Assembly: GCA_900542355.1 (NCBI GenBank)
Contig: UQNE01000001.1
Span: 1-64,000 of the forward strand
DNA: 64,000 bases
Source of the DNA: an uncultured Bacteroidales bacterium
GTDB taxonomy: Bacteria > Bacteroidota > Bacteroidia > Bacteroidales > Paludibacteraceae
Direction: 5' to 3'
Below the pieces are notes generated by a model. It was not told the DNA's origin. It saw nothing but the letters and a program-made list of their open reading frames with translations, and made no database searches. Positions 1 through 10,036 of this stretch are shown here, piece by piece. Each line of letters begins with the position of its first letter. The stretch's first letter is position 1. The translations under genes and the position numbers were made by a program.

Positions 1-2
1 CG

Positions 3-3000
3 CCTGCCAATAACGGCGGTTCTAACGCATTGTATATCAGCAATGACGGGGGGACATCGAACAAGTACACCAGCAACAACACCGTATCCTTTGCGTATCG
101 TGCCTTTCATTTTGAGAAGGGCGATTATGTAATTTCCTTTGATTGGTTATGCTTAGGAGAAAGTGCTAATTATGGTGCTCCTTACGATTGTATGCAAATC
201 ATTCTGACTCCCGCTTCTATTACTCTACAAGGGGCGAATAGTTCTACAGGTGCTCTTGGCGAACTTACCAGTTTTGGCAGAAATACAACGACAGCACAAA
301 TAAAGGACAAAGGATATATTCAACTGAATTGCTCGAATCCTGCTAAAGTAAACTACCCTTACTGCTTTGTAGATAGAAGTACATGGCAAAGCGGTGAAAG
401 TTGCGAAATCAGCATCAGTACTGAAGGGGATTACTATCTGGTGCTATGTTGGTATAACGACAGCGGTGCACACAACCCTGCCGCCACAGTGGATAACCTA
501 TTCATCAGCAAGAAGGCTTGTGGAAATATACAAAATGTTGCCACATCTGCTATTTCAAGCAATTCGGTTACACTCACATGGAACAAGGTGGAAGAGGCTA
601 TCGGCTACGACTATGTAGTGCTTCCTGCAAGTGGGTCGTTAGACGAAAGTCAGGCTGTGCGTACAACAGACACGACCGCTGTGGTAAACGGGCTATCGGC
701 AAACACCGAGCATGTGGCATATATCCGTGCGATATGCACAGAAGGTGCGGGCAGTTGGAAGAAAGCGACTTTCCGTACCGATTGCGCCACACAAAGCCTG
801 CCCTACACGGAGGGCTTTGAAGGCAGTATGCCGACGGGAGCGTACCCCATGCCTTATTGCTGGAGCAAAATAGGCTACTCGAATTATCCATACATCGAAA
901 ATGGTGGTAGTGGTTGGTCGTCCCCTGCTTATAGTGGCAGTTGCGCTTTATACTTCAGCGGCGGAAGCAGTTACTCGGAGCAAATAGCGGTTTTGCCGAC
1001 CTTTGCCGCAGATGCGAATCAATTGATGATTTCGTTGTACTACAAGAATAGTTCATTGAATAGTCAGTACTACACCTATCCTCGTTTTATAGTAGGTGCA
1101 ATGAGCGACCCTGCGGACAAGACGACCTTTGTTGCCGTTGATACTTTGGCACTGAACACTTCATACACACAGACGAAGGTATATCTCAGCAATATGCCTG
1201 CCACTCACAAGTATGTTGCTATCAAATATGCCGGTGGAAGTAGCACTTCATACGGTTATGTAGATGATATTACTGTAGATTACCTGCCAACCTGCGTACC
1301 TGCGCAGAATATCCATATAGGTGCTACCACTCAGACCTCTGCCACTATTGTCTGGAACGCAGGGAAGGATGAGAGCAGTTGGAATGTAGCATACTGCGCA
1401 GTGGGCGGAAAAGACACCATAAAGACGGTTGTTTCGGGTACACCGGAACTGACTATCAACGGATTGAAGCACTCGACCGCCTACAAGTATTGGGTAAGTG
1501 TGCAGTCGGACTGTGGCGGAAATGACAAAGCAGAAGTAAGCACCAAGACACTTGATTTTGACACGGAATGCGCTCTGCTGACCGCCGTTCGGGACTCTAT
1601 CTTGCTTGATTTTGAGGAGTATGGCGATAAAACAAGTTTCAACGATATTCCTTGCTGGAGCACCTTTGTAGGAACAGGCAATGCCGCTCATACATGGAAT
1701 GTTCTTTCGGGACAATCGTACAAAGGCAGTATGTCGGCTCACTTGGAGAGCCTAAGTTACAACACTCGTTCTGCCGTATTGGCTACGCCGCAGATAGAGA
1801 TTTCTGAGGGTTCGGAACTGAGTCTGTATGCAAAATCGTCGACTAGCAATTCCCTTGCACAGGACGACAGTATATTGGTTTATATCAACGCCAATCAAAC
1901 CTTAGAGGGCGCAATGCGGATTGGTAAGATTACGGGGTTGAGTACCGATTATCAGATGTTCCGTTTCAGCATTCCGGCACGCGGCAACTATCATGTACTG
2001 CTTGAGTCGTACAGTTACGGTGGGGTATATGTAGATAACATCCTTGTATCTCCGGAGCCTGCTTGTTTGCCTCCGACGAAGTTAGTACTGGGTGCAATAA
2101 CTTCGCACTCGGTATCTTTCAGTTGGACGCCGGGCAAGAACGAGACACAATGGCTGGTGAGTGCAGAGAACAAGAGCGGTAGCGTCTTCTTGGAGGACGA
2201 GATAGCCGACGGTGAGCCGACCTTCACAATTAGCGACCTTGAGTCAGCCACCACCGATACTATTGAGGTGAGCGTTCGTTCGGTTTGCGACGATGTACCG
2301 AGCGAAGAGGCACTGCAAGGGACACTGATCTTTACGACCACTTGCGACCCGAGCAACCACACAACGGCAGTAGCAGGGGACACCCTACTCTACACCGGTT
2401 TTGAGGCGGACGACCTAAACGAGCCATTTGCTACCGGTTGGGACGCCAATGCTCATATCTGCTGGACGAATGAGCGTATCGGCGGTACGGGCAGCGATAA
2501 CATCATCTGGCAAGTAGCCAACAGTTTCTACAACTCGCACAGCGGAACACAATACCTGCGTATTATCAACTCGAGCAACACCAGACCTTATATATTGTTT
2601 GCTTTGCCGGCGATGATCTTCAATGCGGGTCAAGAGGTTGGTTTGAGTTTCTATGCTCATGGCGACAGCAGCGATTCGATTGTGGTTTACATCAACGACA
2701 AGCCGTCGTTGGACGGTGCAACGCACGTAGGCGGCACGGGCAAACTGCAGAGCGGCTATGTTCGCTATGAGATTGAGCCGTTTGAAACCTTGGAGGGTGT
2801 GAACTATGTATTCTTGTACATTGAGCATCAGATCAGCGGGGACACCTATTTGGACGACCTGACGCTGCGTATGACGCCGACCTGCCGCAAAGTGAAAGAA
2901 GCAGAGATAGCAGACATCACCACGACCTCGGCTACGCTAAAATGGACTCCTGCTTATCAGGAGAACGCATGGCATGCCGTAGTAGTGAATGGGGCAGACA

Positions 3001-5405
3001 CGATAGTGAACACCGTAACCACCACCCCGAGCGTAGCCATCAACGGCTTGCAGCCTGCAACCAAATACGGACTGCATGTAACGATTGCCGCTATATGCGA
3101 CGAGGTAGAGACCGCTGAGAAATACGACGAGGCACTGACGATTATCACGGATTGTGAGGTGATCACGGCAACGACTTGGCGCGAAGGCTTCGAGGGTATG
3201 GAGGCAGTAGGCAACACCATTACTGCTACTGACGGTCCTCGTTGCTGGAACATCTTGGATGCGAACCAAGAGGACAGCAAGGCACAAGTGTACATCGTAG
3301 GTAACTCGACGGCAGCCCACAGCGGCAACAAAGGCATGACAATGGTGCTGAAATCGGAGGCTGCTGCACAGACATCGGCTTATGCACTGCTTCCGCAGAT
3401 AGAGAACATACGAGGCAAGCAGATCGTATTCTGGCGCAAGACCGACTATCGCAGCAACCCTATGGAAGTAGGCTATATGGCTCAGAACGCTGCCGGCACG
3501 GATGTTTGGACAAGTATCAAGCAATACGCCGGTACGACTACCTGGGCAGAGGAGAAAGTAGTTTTGGAATGCCCGGACAGCGTACAGAACCCGCAATTCG
3601 GTTTCCGCTACTACACGACCATTTACTCTTACGCAACCAGCCAAGCCTATATCGACGATGTGAAGGTGCGCCCCGTACCTGCCTGCGATATGGCTACGAA
3701 TGTGCGTGTAGTTGACTCGTTGGCGACCGCTAACAGTGCCACTATCGCTTGGAGCGGTCATGCCGATGTAGGCTACACCGTTATCTTCTGCGGAAAGGAC
3801 ACCATCACGAAGCAAGTGGACGACACGATATGCGTACTGGACGGACTGAAAGCATCTTCGATAATGAAATACCAAGTGAATGTAGTAGCACGCTGCGCAG
3901 CCGGAGAGGCAGTAGATACGCTGAGTGCTGACTTGCAGTTGGTAACGAAGTGCGGCGGTGCGGTTACGGCATTCCCCTATAAGGTTGGTTTTGAGGAAGA
4001 AGAGGGATACCAATTTGCTTACTCCAACCCGATTATGCCGGAGTGTATTGCCTCGAAAGTATTGGGGACACAGAACTACCGCTTAGTTCCCTACAAGGTA
4101 GCAGATAATGTTCATAGCGGTGAGCAATGCTTGTATATACTTGCCTCTCAACCCACATACAGCAAAACCTATATCAGTTCGTTTGCCTTCCCCGAGACGA
4201 TTATCCCGGAGGGAAATACATACGAGTTCACTATTTGGGCAAAAGTAAGTAAAGTAGGGAGTTACAATTCAAGTATGGATAGTGTAGAGGTATTCTACAA
4301 CGCCGTAAGTCAAGCGATAGACAACAATGCAGTGAAGATAGGTATGTTTAAGCCGACTGCCACTTATGCTCGCTACGATGTAACTCTGCCCGCAGCAGGG
4401 AGCCAGTATGTGATTATCAAAGCATGGGCTAACAACGGAATGGTATTCTTCGATGATATGTCGATCAGAAAGATACCAAGTTGTTTCCCCGTGGAGAATG
4501 TGCGTGTCAGCGAGACGGGCTTGGATACGGCGCGTATCGCTTGGGATACGAAGAACGACGGTGCAAGTTATCATGTAGTATTGACCCGCAACGGCAGCAC
4601 GCTGTATGACGGCACAGTGAACGACACAGTATTGGTACTGCGCAACTTAGCCAGCAGTTCGATTTACAACCTGCAAGCGACGATCACAACGACTTGCGCA
4701 GACGGCGAGGAGTCGGCAGATGTGTACACAGGCATTTTGTCGTTTGCGACTCAATGCGGTACTATCAGCGAGTTCCCATGGATAGAGAACTTTGAAGGAT
4801 ATGCAACCGGAGATTTTAGCAATCCTTGTTGGGAGAACAAATGGGTAACCGGGGACAACACAAAACTCTTTACCATAGTATATAGCCAAAACGGAACGGA
4901 CGGCAATCAGACCCATGTTTTGCAATTGCCCGATAAAAAGGCAGGCAACTATACGCAGTTGACTCTCCCTGTAATGTATATTCCCGAAGCCGGTGCTTAT
5001 GACTTCTATATCGATGTAGATCGTCGAGCAGATAGTTCTAAAAAAGAAGGAGAAGGCGTATTCATCTTGGCAAATACCGACACATTAGGTTTCGTTCCCC
5101 GTCATATTATCTATGAGGGCAAGAATGTTCCTATAGAAAGCGAAGCAGGTTGGTACACCTACCACTTCACGATTCCGAATGCCGGCGTTCAGAACATCAT
5201 CATCTTGGGACAAAGCCAATGGGGTCAAGCCACCTATATGGATAACTTTATGGTGAAAGAGAACGGGAAAGTGCCGAGTGCATTGCCGACCACCGGAGCG
5301 AACCAAGAGGAGACGATTAAGTTCATCCGTCACAACCAAGTATATATCTTGCGCAACGGCGTGATATACAACGCTTTAGGACAACGCATAGGGGTATTGG
5401 AATAA
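3..5405 (+). CDS. Giant secreted FN3/jelly-roll repeat protein, 5' truncated
   Basis: The frame is already open at base 3 and no start or signal peptide is visible, so this is the last 1,800 residues of a larger protein. About seven jelly-roll modules of the MAM/choice-of-anchor J type (landmarks GFEG, CW, and a late Y.DD) alternate with six fibronectin type III domains that begin, each with a Cys, near residues 172, 430, 687, 960, 1227 and 1493. The final ~28 residues break the pattern and form a tail with VYILRNG and YNALGQR that recurs in five other proteins of this window. Such architecture is typical of Bacteroidetes surface or secreted adhesins and enzyme scaffolds; no catalytic domain is visible in this part. 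A hairpin terminator follows directly. Function inferred only as extracellular. Confidence 0.85.
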   Translation, partial: PANNGGSNALYISNDGGTSNKYTSNNTVSFAYRAFHFEKGDYVISFDWLCLGESANYGAPYDCMQIILTPASITLQGANSSTGALGELTSFGRNTTTAQIKDKGYIQLNCSNPAKVNYPYCFVDRSTWQSGESCEISISTEGDYYLVLCWYNDSGAHNPAATVDNLFISKKACGNIQNVATSAISSNSVTLTWNKVEEAIGYDYVVLPASGSLDESQAVRTTDTTAVVNGLSANTEHVAYIRAICTEGAGSWKKATFRTDCATQSLPYTEGFEGSMPTGAYPMPYCWSKIGYSNYPYIENGGSGWSSPAYSGSCALYFSGGSSYSEQIAVLPTFAADANQLMISLYYKNSSLNSQYYTYPRFIVGAMSDPADKTTFVAVDTLALNTSYTQTKVYLSNMPATHKYVAIKYAGGSSTSYGYVDDITVDYLPTCVPAQNIHIGATTQTSATIVWNAGKDESSWNVAYCAVGGKDTIKTVVSGTPELTINGLKHSTAYKYWVSVQSDCGGNDKAEVSTKTLDFDTECALLTAVRDSILLDFEEYGDKTSFNDIPCWSTFVGTGNAAHTWNVLSGQSYKGSMSAHLESLSYNTRSAVLATPQIEISEGSELSLYAKSSTSNSLAQDDSILVYINANQTLEGAMRIGKITGLSTDYQMFRFSIPARGNYHVLLESYSYGGVYVDNILVSPEPACLPPTKLVLGAITSHSVSFSWTPGKNETQWLVSAENKSGSVFLEDEIADGEPTFTISDLESATTDTIEVSVRSVCDDVPSEEALQGTLIFTTTCDPSNHTTAVAGDTLLYTGFEADDLNEPFATGWDANAHICWTNERIGGTGSDNIIWQVANSFYNSHSGTQYLRIINSSNTRPYILFALPAMIFNAGQEVGLSFYAHGDSSDSIVVYINDKPSLDGATHVGGTGKLQSGYVRYEIEPFETLEGVNYVFLYIEHQISGDTYLDDLTLRMTPTCRKVKEAEIADITTTSATLKWTPAYQENAWHAVVVNGADTIVNTVTTTPSVAINGLQPATKYGLHVTIAAICDEVETAEKYDEALTIITDCEVITATTWREGFEGMEAVGNTITATDGPRCWNILDANQEDSKAQVYIVGNSTAAHSGNKGMTMVLKSEAAAQTSAYALLPQIENIRGKQIVFWRKTDYRSNPMEVGYMAQNAAGTDVWTSIKQYAGTTTWAEEKVVLECPDSVQNPQFGFRYYTTIYSYATSQAYIDDVKVRPVPACDMATNVRVVDSLATANSATIAWSGHADVGYTVIFCGKDTITKQVDDTICVLDGLKASSIMKYQVNVVARCAAGEAVDTLSADLQLVTKCGGAVTAFPYKVGFEEEEGYQFAYSNPIMPECIASKVLGTQNYRLVPYKVADNVHSGEQCLYILASQPTYSKTYISSFAFPETIIPEGNTYEFTIWAKVSKVGSYNSSMDSVEVFYNAVSQAIDNNAVKIGMFKPTATYARYDVTLPAAGSQYVIIKAWANNGMVFFDDMSIRKIPSCFPVENVRVSETGLDTARIAWDTKNDGASYHVVLTRNGSTLYDGTVNDTVLVLRNLASSSIYNLQATITTTCADGEESADVYTGILSFATQCGTISEFPWIENFEGYATGDFSNPCWENKWVTGDNTKLFTIVYSQNGTDGNQTHVLQLPDKKAGNYTQLTLPVMYIPEAGAYDFYIDVDRRADSSKKEGEGVFILANTDTLGFVPRHIIYEGKNVPIESEAGWYTYHFTIPNAGVQNIIILGQSQWGQATYMDNFMVKENGKVPSALPTTGANQEETIKFIRHNQVYILRNGVIYNALGQRIGVLE

Positions 5406-5430
5406 ATAAAACTCCGTCTAAAACATACGA

Positions 5431-5464
5431 CACAGGGCTGCTCTCGGGCAGCCTTGTGTTGTTT
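5431..5464 (+). terminator. Intrinsic terminator after the FN3 protein
   Basis: An 11-bp stem, CACAGGGCTGC paired with GCAGCCTTGTG (one G-T wobble), starts 25 bp after the stop codon and is followed by TTGTTTT. Confidence 0.7.
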
Positions 5465-5469
5465 TACAG

Positions 5470-5715
5470 GGTGGATCCGTGAACATTGATTCTCCATGGA
5501 ATCGACTTTTGGGGCTCCGTAAAAACGAATTTCTCCGTGAATGTTTTTTGGGACTCCATTAAATCCCATTAAACTACCATTAAAACTCACAGCGGGAACT
5601 GAGCCTCCGTTAATTGCGATTAATTAGCCGTTAAGCAGGGCGGGAACCGGGAAACATTAATTACCATGTAATTAGACATTAATTCCTTTTCCTATACATT
5701 AATTCCTTTTCCGTG
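5470..5715. repeat. Intergenic degenerate repeat tract with ~10-11 bp spacing
   Basis: AT-rich words recur at about one helical turn: CCATTAA at 5556, 5566 and 5577; TTAAT or TTAAG at 5610, 5620 and 5631; TAATT at 5658, 5669 and 5680. Words such as CTCCGTTAA and TTAATTAGCCGTTAA, and the block ATTACCATGTAATTAGA, reappear in the 51.3-51.9 kb intergenic region. No gene was found between 5406 and 5988; the remaining part (5716-5988) shows nothing I can name and no clear promoter for the moxR gene. Confidence 0.6.
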
Positions 5716-5988
5716 GCGCACGGACGAGGATATTATGAAAATTTACTTACCCATCCTACCCTACCTATTATCCCGATTGAGAATAATCTGTGGCGTTTAA
5801 TGTGGGTTTGGCACAAAGTTTGCATACGCATAGACGGGTAGAAATATGCGAGGGTTGGACAAGGGAGTAAGGATAAAAGGATTGATGATGGGAGTGATGA
5901 CGCACAAAAAAAAAGACCATATACAAAATAGGGGCAGAATAGAAGGGATACAACAAAAACACGAAAATTCAATATCAAACATACAACT

Positions 5989-6984
5989 ATGCAAACTACT
6001 GTAGATATTCGCGAACTGCAAGAGCGCATTGAGCGTGAGAGTTCGTTTGTAGATGCCCTAACGATGGGTATGAACCAAGTGATAGTAGGACAGAAACACC
6101 TGGTAGAGAGTCTGCTCATCGGTCTGCTGAGCGACGGGCATATCCTGCTTGAAGGTGTTCCCGGTTTGGCAAAGACCTTGGCTATCAAGACCTTAGCCGA
6201 TCTAATCAAAGCCGACTTCTCTCGTATACAGTTTACTCCCGATTTGCTTCCGGCGGATGTACTCGGTACGCAAATCTATTCGCAGAAGACAGAGGAGTTT
6301 CATATAAAGAAAGGTCCTATCTTTGCAAATTTTGTATTGGCTGATGAGATCAACCGTGCACCGGCAAAGGTACAATCGGCACTATTGGAGGCGATGCAGG
6401 AGCGTCAGATAACGATTGGCGAGGAGACCTTTAAGTTGGACGACCCCTTCTTGGTATTGGCTACGCAGAACCCGATAGAGCAAGAGGGAACTTATCCGCT
6501 GCCTGAGGCACAGACTGACCGTTTTATGCTGAAAGTAGTGATTGGGTATCCGAAAAAAGAGGAGGAGCAGCAGATTATCCGTCAGAACATCTCGGGCGAG
6601 AAGAAACAGGTGCTGCCCATACTCTCGACAGAGGATATTCGGAAGGCACGCAATGTGGTGAACGAAGTATATTTGGATGAAAAAATAGAGAAATACATTG
6701 TAGATATAGTGTTTGCCACTCGTACTCCGGAGGAATACGGCTTGCAAGACCTAAAGACGATGATCCAGTTCGGCGGTTCGCCTCGTGCAAGTATCAACTT
6801 GGCTCGTGCGGCTCGTGCTTACGCATTCATCCACCGCAGAGGTTATGTGATTCCGGAGGATGTGCGTGCGGTATGCTATGATGTATTGCGCCATCGTATC
6901 GGATTGACCTACGAAGCAGAGGCCAACAATGTAAGCACAGAGGATGTGATTACAGAGGTGCTGAATGCAGTGCAAGTGCCTTAA
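5989..6984 (+). CDS. MoxR-family AAA+ ATPase, first gene of the Bat operon
   Basis: A 331-residue MoxR ATPase. Walker A is GVPGLAKT at residues 56-63, Walker B is VLADE at 116-120, and the arginine-rich lid follows. MoxR proteins act as chaperone-like ATPases that remodel or load metal-binding partners; they usually sit beside DUF58 and von Willebrand A proteins, as here. It opens a run of eight co-oriented genes ending with batE. Start chosen at the first ATG that gives the normal MoxR N-terminus. In Bacteroides the equivalent locus was named for aerotolerance; the exact substrate is unknown. Confidence 0.93.
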   Translation: MQTTVDIRELQERIERESSFVDALTMGMNQVIVGQKHLVESLLIGLLSDGHILLEGVPGLAKTLAIKTLADLIKADFSRIQFTPDLLPADVLGTQIYSQKTEEFHIKKGPIFANFVLADEINRAPAKVQSALLEAMQERQITIGEETFKLDDPFLVLATQNPIEQEGTYPLPEAQTDRFMLKVVIGYPKKEEEQQIIRQNISGEKKQVLPILSTEDIRKARNVVNEVYLDEKIEKYIVDIVFATRTPEEYGLQDLKTMIQFGGSPRASINLARAARAYAFIHRRGYVIPEDVRAVCYDVLRHRIGLTYEAEANNVSTEDVITEVLNAVQVP

Positions 6985-7066
6985 AAGCCGTATAGAAAGG
7001 CTGATACAAAAGGACTTACGCTGACAGGAGTAGCCCATCGGGCAAAAGAATTTAGATTATACGGAA

Positions 7067-7954
7067 ATGACTTCAGAAGAACTATTACAGCGAGTACGGA
7101 GGATAGAGATTAAGACCCACAGCCTTAGTCGGAACATCTTTGCGGGTGAGTACCATTCGCAGTTCAAGGGGCGTGGTATGGCGTTCTCTGAGGTGCGTGA
7201 GTACCAACCCGGGGACGATGTACGCTCGATAGACTGGAATGTAACGGCGCGTCTGAACAAGCCTTACATCAAGGTATTCGAGGAGGAGCGTGAACTGACG
7301 GTGATGCTGCTGGTAGATGTAAGCGGCAGTCGCAACTTCGGTACGCAGACGCAGATGAAACGCGATATGATGGCGGAAGTGGCTGCAACTTTGGCTTTCT
7401 CGACGATTGAGAACAACGACAAAGTAGGTGTGATATTTTTCTCGGACAAGATAGAAAAGTACATCCCTGCCAAGAAAGGCAAATCGCATGTGCTACATAT
7501 CATTCGTGAGTTGCTATCCTACGAGCCGACCTCGACAGGAACGGACATCAATGGTGCGCTACACTATTTTGCCAATGCGCAGAAGCGTCGTTGCACGGCA
7601 TTCTTGATCAGCGATTGTCAAGACCCTGCGTTTGCAACGATGCCCGATAAGAAGATGGGTGCGACACCGATAGTGATTGCCTCGCACAAGCACGACCTGA
7701 ATGTGATTCAGATATACGATCGGCGCGATGCGGAGTTACCCGATATGGGACTGCTCAAGGCGAAAGACGCCGAGAGCGGCGAGCGAATATGGGTGGACAC
7801 CTCGTTGAAAAGCGTGCGAAACGGATATGCGGAAGCATGGCGGACACAACAGGCGAACCTGCAGACCCTCTACACCAAAGCGGGTATCAACAACATAAGC
7901 ATCCGCACCGATGAGGACTATGTAAAAGCCCTAATGCGGCTGTTTAAGATGTGA
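7067..7954 (+). CDS. DUF58 von Willebrand A-like protein of the Bat operon
   Basis: A 295-residue DUF58 protein. The family signature is clear: FKGRGMAFSEVREYQPGDD (residues 33-51), then SIDWNVTAR, and a MIDAS metal site DVSGS (D84, S86, S88) of the vWA fold. It has no signal peptide or membrane segment. DUF58 proteins accompany MoxR ATPases and are thought to present vWA substrates to them. It lies 82 bp after the moxR gene and 109 bp before the DUF4381-like gene; that second spacer contains imperfect ~24-bp repeats (ATGGACCGCT at 7957 and 7981). Confidence 0.92.
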   Translation: MTSEELLQRVRRIEIKTHSLSRNIFAGEYHSQFKGRGMAFSEVREYQPGDDVRSIDWNVTARLNKPYIKVFEEERELTVMLLVDVSGSRNFGTQTQMKRDMMAEVAATLAFSTIENNDKVGVIFFSDKIEKYIPAKKGKSHVLHIIRELLSYEPTSTGTDINGALHYFANAQKRRCTAFLISDCQDPAFATMPDKKMGATPIVIASHKHDLNVIQIYDRRDAELPDMGLLKAKDAESGERIWVDTSLKSVRNGYAEAWRTQQANLQTLYTKAGINNISIRTDEDYVKALMRLFKM

Positions 7955-8063
7955 GAATGGACCGCTTGCGCTGATGGACAATGGACCGCTGCGCTAATGG
8001 ACGATGGATAAAAGACTGCTGCGCTGAAGGATAAAAAGACAAAGGACGATAGACTTTTAGGAT
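7955..8063. repeat. Intra-operon spacer of imperfect repeats
   Basis: The 109-bp gap between two Bat-operon genes is built of related words: ATGGACCGCT at 7957 and 7981, GCGCT at several places, and GATAAAA at 8009 and 8030. It looks like slippage-generated spacer rather than coding DNA. Confidence 0.5.
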
Positions 8064-8975
8064 ATGAATTTTTTATTAGCCATAGTAGTTGCTGCAACTT
8101 TGGACTCGACGATGATCTTCATCGGCGACCAAACCGATCTGCACTTACAAGCAACTATGAACGCCGGAGAACAAGTGAGTTTGCCTGCATACGGAGAAAA
8201 TCTAATGGACGGGATTGAGATAGTGGATCGTACGATAGCCGACACTACCACTCTCTCCGACGGGCGTATGCAAGTTAATCAGTATCTGACGATTACATCG
8301 TTTAAGGACTCGCTTTTCTACATTGCTCCGCAGCCGTTTGTAAGCGGAGAAGACACGATGTGGAGCGAGGGGTTGTCGCTGAATGTAGTGCAACCTTTTG
8401 AGGTGGATACCACGCTGGCCATCACCGACATAAAGGACATTCAGAAAGCCCCGATATGGTGGTGGGGAATTATCCGTTGGATACTGCTCGCATTGCTGAT
8501 TATCGGATTGGGGATAGGTATCTACTACCTTGTTCGATACATACAGAAACATCGGACTTCGGCAGGAGAAGAAGTGAAAAAAGAACCTCTACGCCCCGCG
8601 GAGGAAGTGGCTTTGGAGAAACTGGACGAGATAAAAGCAGAGAAGATTTGGCAAAACGGCAAAGTGAAAGAATATCACACAGAACTGACCGATGTGATCC
8701 GCGAATATATCTCGCGCCGCTACGAGGTGTCGAGTACGGAAAAGACGAGCGACGAGACACTGCGCGACCTCAAGCCGAAGATGAAGGACCAAAAGGACTT
8801 GTTTGAGCGGCTGCGCAAGATGCTCTCACTTGCCGATTTGGTAAAATTCGCCAAGTGGACCACCACGCCTGACGAGAACGAAAGTGCCTTGCTCACCGCC
8901 TACGATTTCGTAAAAGAAACGACACCGAAAGAGGCGGAGACAAGCACAGACAATAGTGAAAACAACGCAAAATAA
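8064..8975 (+). CDS. DUF4381-like membrane protein of the Bat operon
   Basis: A 303-residue protein: an N-terminal hydrophobic start, an extracytoplasmic region to about residue 130, one membrane segment (around 133-155, rich in W, I and L), and a cytoplasmic C-terminal domain with the motif SLADLVKFAKW characteristic of DUF4381 proteins. Genes of this type lie between DUF58 and BatA in Bacteroidetes; a role as a membrane partner for the MoxR/vWA complex is inferred. The next gene, batA, begins 9 bp downstream, so the two are surely co-transcribed. Confidence 0.8.
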   Translation: MNFLLAIVVAATLDSTMIFIGDQTDLHLQATMNAGEQVSLPAYGENLMDGIEIVDRTIADTTTLSDGRMQVNQYLTITSFKDSLFYIAPQPFVSGEDTMWSEGLSLNVVQPFEVDTTLAITDIKDIQKAPIWWWGIIRWILLALLIIGLGIGIYYLVRYIQKHRTSAGEEVKKEPLRPAEEVALEKLDEIKAEKIWQNGKVKEYHTELTDVIREYISRRYEVSSTEKTSDETLRDLKPKMKDQKDLFERLRKMLSLADLVKFAKWTTTPDENESALLTAYDFVKETTPKEAETSTDNSENNAK

Positions 8976-8979
8976 GGAG
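8974..8979 (+). promoter_or_regulatory. Shine-Dalgarno-like site before batA
   Basis: AAGGAG lies at 8974-8979, five bases before the batA ATG at 8985, overlapping the previous stop codon. A strong Shine-Dalgarno match is uncommon in Bacteroidetes and supports this start. Confidence 0.45.
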
Positions 8980-8984
8980 CATAT

Positions 8985-9971
8985 ATGACTTTCGCAAGTC
9001 CCTCATATTTATTTTTGCTTCTCCTGTTGATACCCATCATCGGGTGGTATATCTACGAACTGAGGAAGGCAGATGCAAGTCTGCAACTATCTGATACACA
9101 GACGCTTCGCAAGCAGAAGAAGTCGGCACGCATCTACATGCTGCATATTCCGTTTGTGCTTCGCGCAGCGTGCATCACACTGCTTGCATTGGCTTTGGCT
9201 CGGCCTCAACTGACCAACCGTTGGTCATCGGAGTCAACAGAAGGCATAGACATTATGATGGCTCTCGATATCTCGGGCACTATGCAAGCCGAGGACCTGA
9301 AGCCTAATCGATTAGAAGCAGCCAAGCAGGTGGCTTCCGACTTTGTGATTGCTCGTCCGAATGACCAAATCGGTTTGGTGGTGTTTGCAGGCGAGAGTTT
9401 CACGCAGTGCCCTCTGACCACAGACCATGCGGTGTTGATCAACTTGTTTAAGTCAGTTAAATTCGGAATGATAGAGGACGGTACCGCTATCGGCTTAGGA
9501 TTGGCCAATGCAGTGAACCGAATGAAAGACTCGGCTACCAAATCGAAAGTAATCATCTTGCTGACCGACGGTAGCAACAACCGCGGAGAGATTGATCCGC
9601 AGACGGCGGCAGAGATAGCCAAGACCTACGGCATACGCGTGTATGCGATAGGTGTAGGTTCGCACGGGCAGGCGCGAGTACCGGTACAAACCCCCATAGG
9701 CATACAATATATGATGATGGATAGCGAGTTTGACGAGAGCACGCTTCAGCGCATTGCCGCCACGACGGGCGGACAGTATTTCCGAGCAACGGACAACTCG
9801 AGCCTGAAATCGATCTATGAGCAGATAGACCAATTGGAGAAGACCAAACTGCGTGTGCGCGAGTACTCGAAACACACCGATATTTTCCCGCCGTTTTTGG
9901 TTGCTGCCCTGCTATGCCTGATAGGCGAAGTGGTGCTGCGCTATTTTGTGCTGCGCACCGTAACCAATTAA
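8985..9971 (+). CDS. batA: BatA, membrane-anchored vWA aerotolerance protein
   Basis: A 328-residue BatA. Two N-terminal membrane segments (about 7-25 and 57-73) and one C-terminal segment flank a von Willebrand A domain with MIDAS D95, S97, T99 (DISGT; most homologues have DISGS). The vWA domain faces the periplasm. In Bacteroides fragilis bat mutants lose tolerance to oxygen; the complex is thought to contain BatA, B, C, D and E in the inner membrane. Followed by batB after 65 bp. Confidence 0.95.
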   Translation: MTFASPSYLFLLLLLIPIIGWYIYELRKADASLQLSDTQTLRKQKKSARIYMLHIPFVLRAACITLLALALARPQLTNRWSSESTEGIDIMMALDISGTMQAEDLKPNRLEAAKQVASDFVIARPNDQIGLVVFAGESFTQCPLTTDHAVLINLFKSVKFGMIEDGTAIGLGLANAVNRMKDSATKSKVIILLTDGSNNRGEIDPQTAAEIAKTYGIRVYAIGVGSHGQARVPVQTPIGIQYMMMDSEFDESTLQRIAATTGGQYFRATDNSSLKSIYEQIDQLEKTKLRVREYSKHTDIFPPFLVAALLCLIGEVVLRYFVLRTVTN

Positions 9972-10036
9972 AAGACAGATATTTGGAGGTTAGAACACAA
10001 AAGAACGAGATGGCATTTGCCATTTGACACAAAGAT

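Noticed and set aside
2937..4013. Open frame of 358 codons on the - strand
   Set aside because: Antisense to the FN3 giant protein, whose domains are unmistakable.
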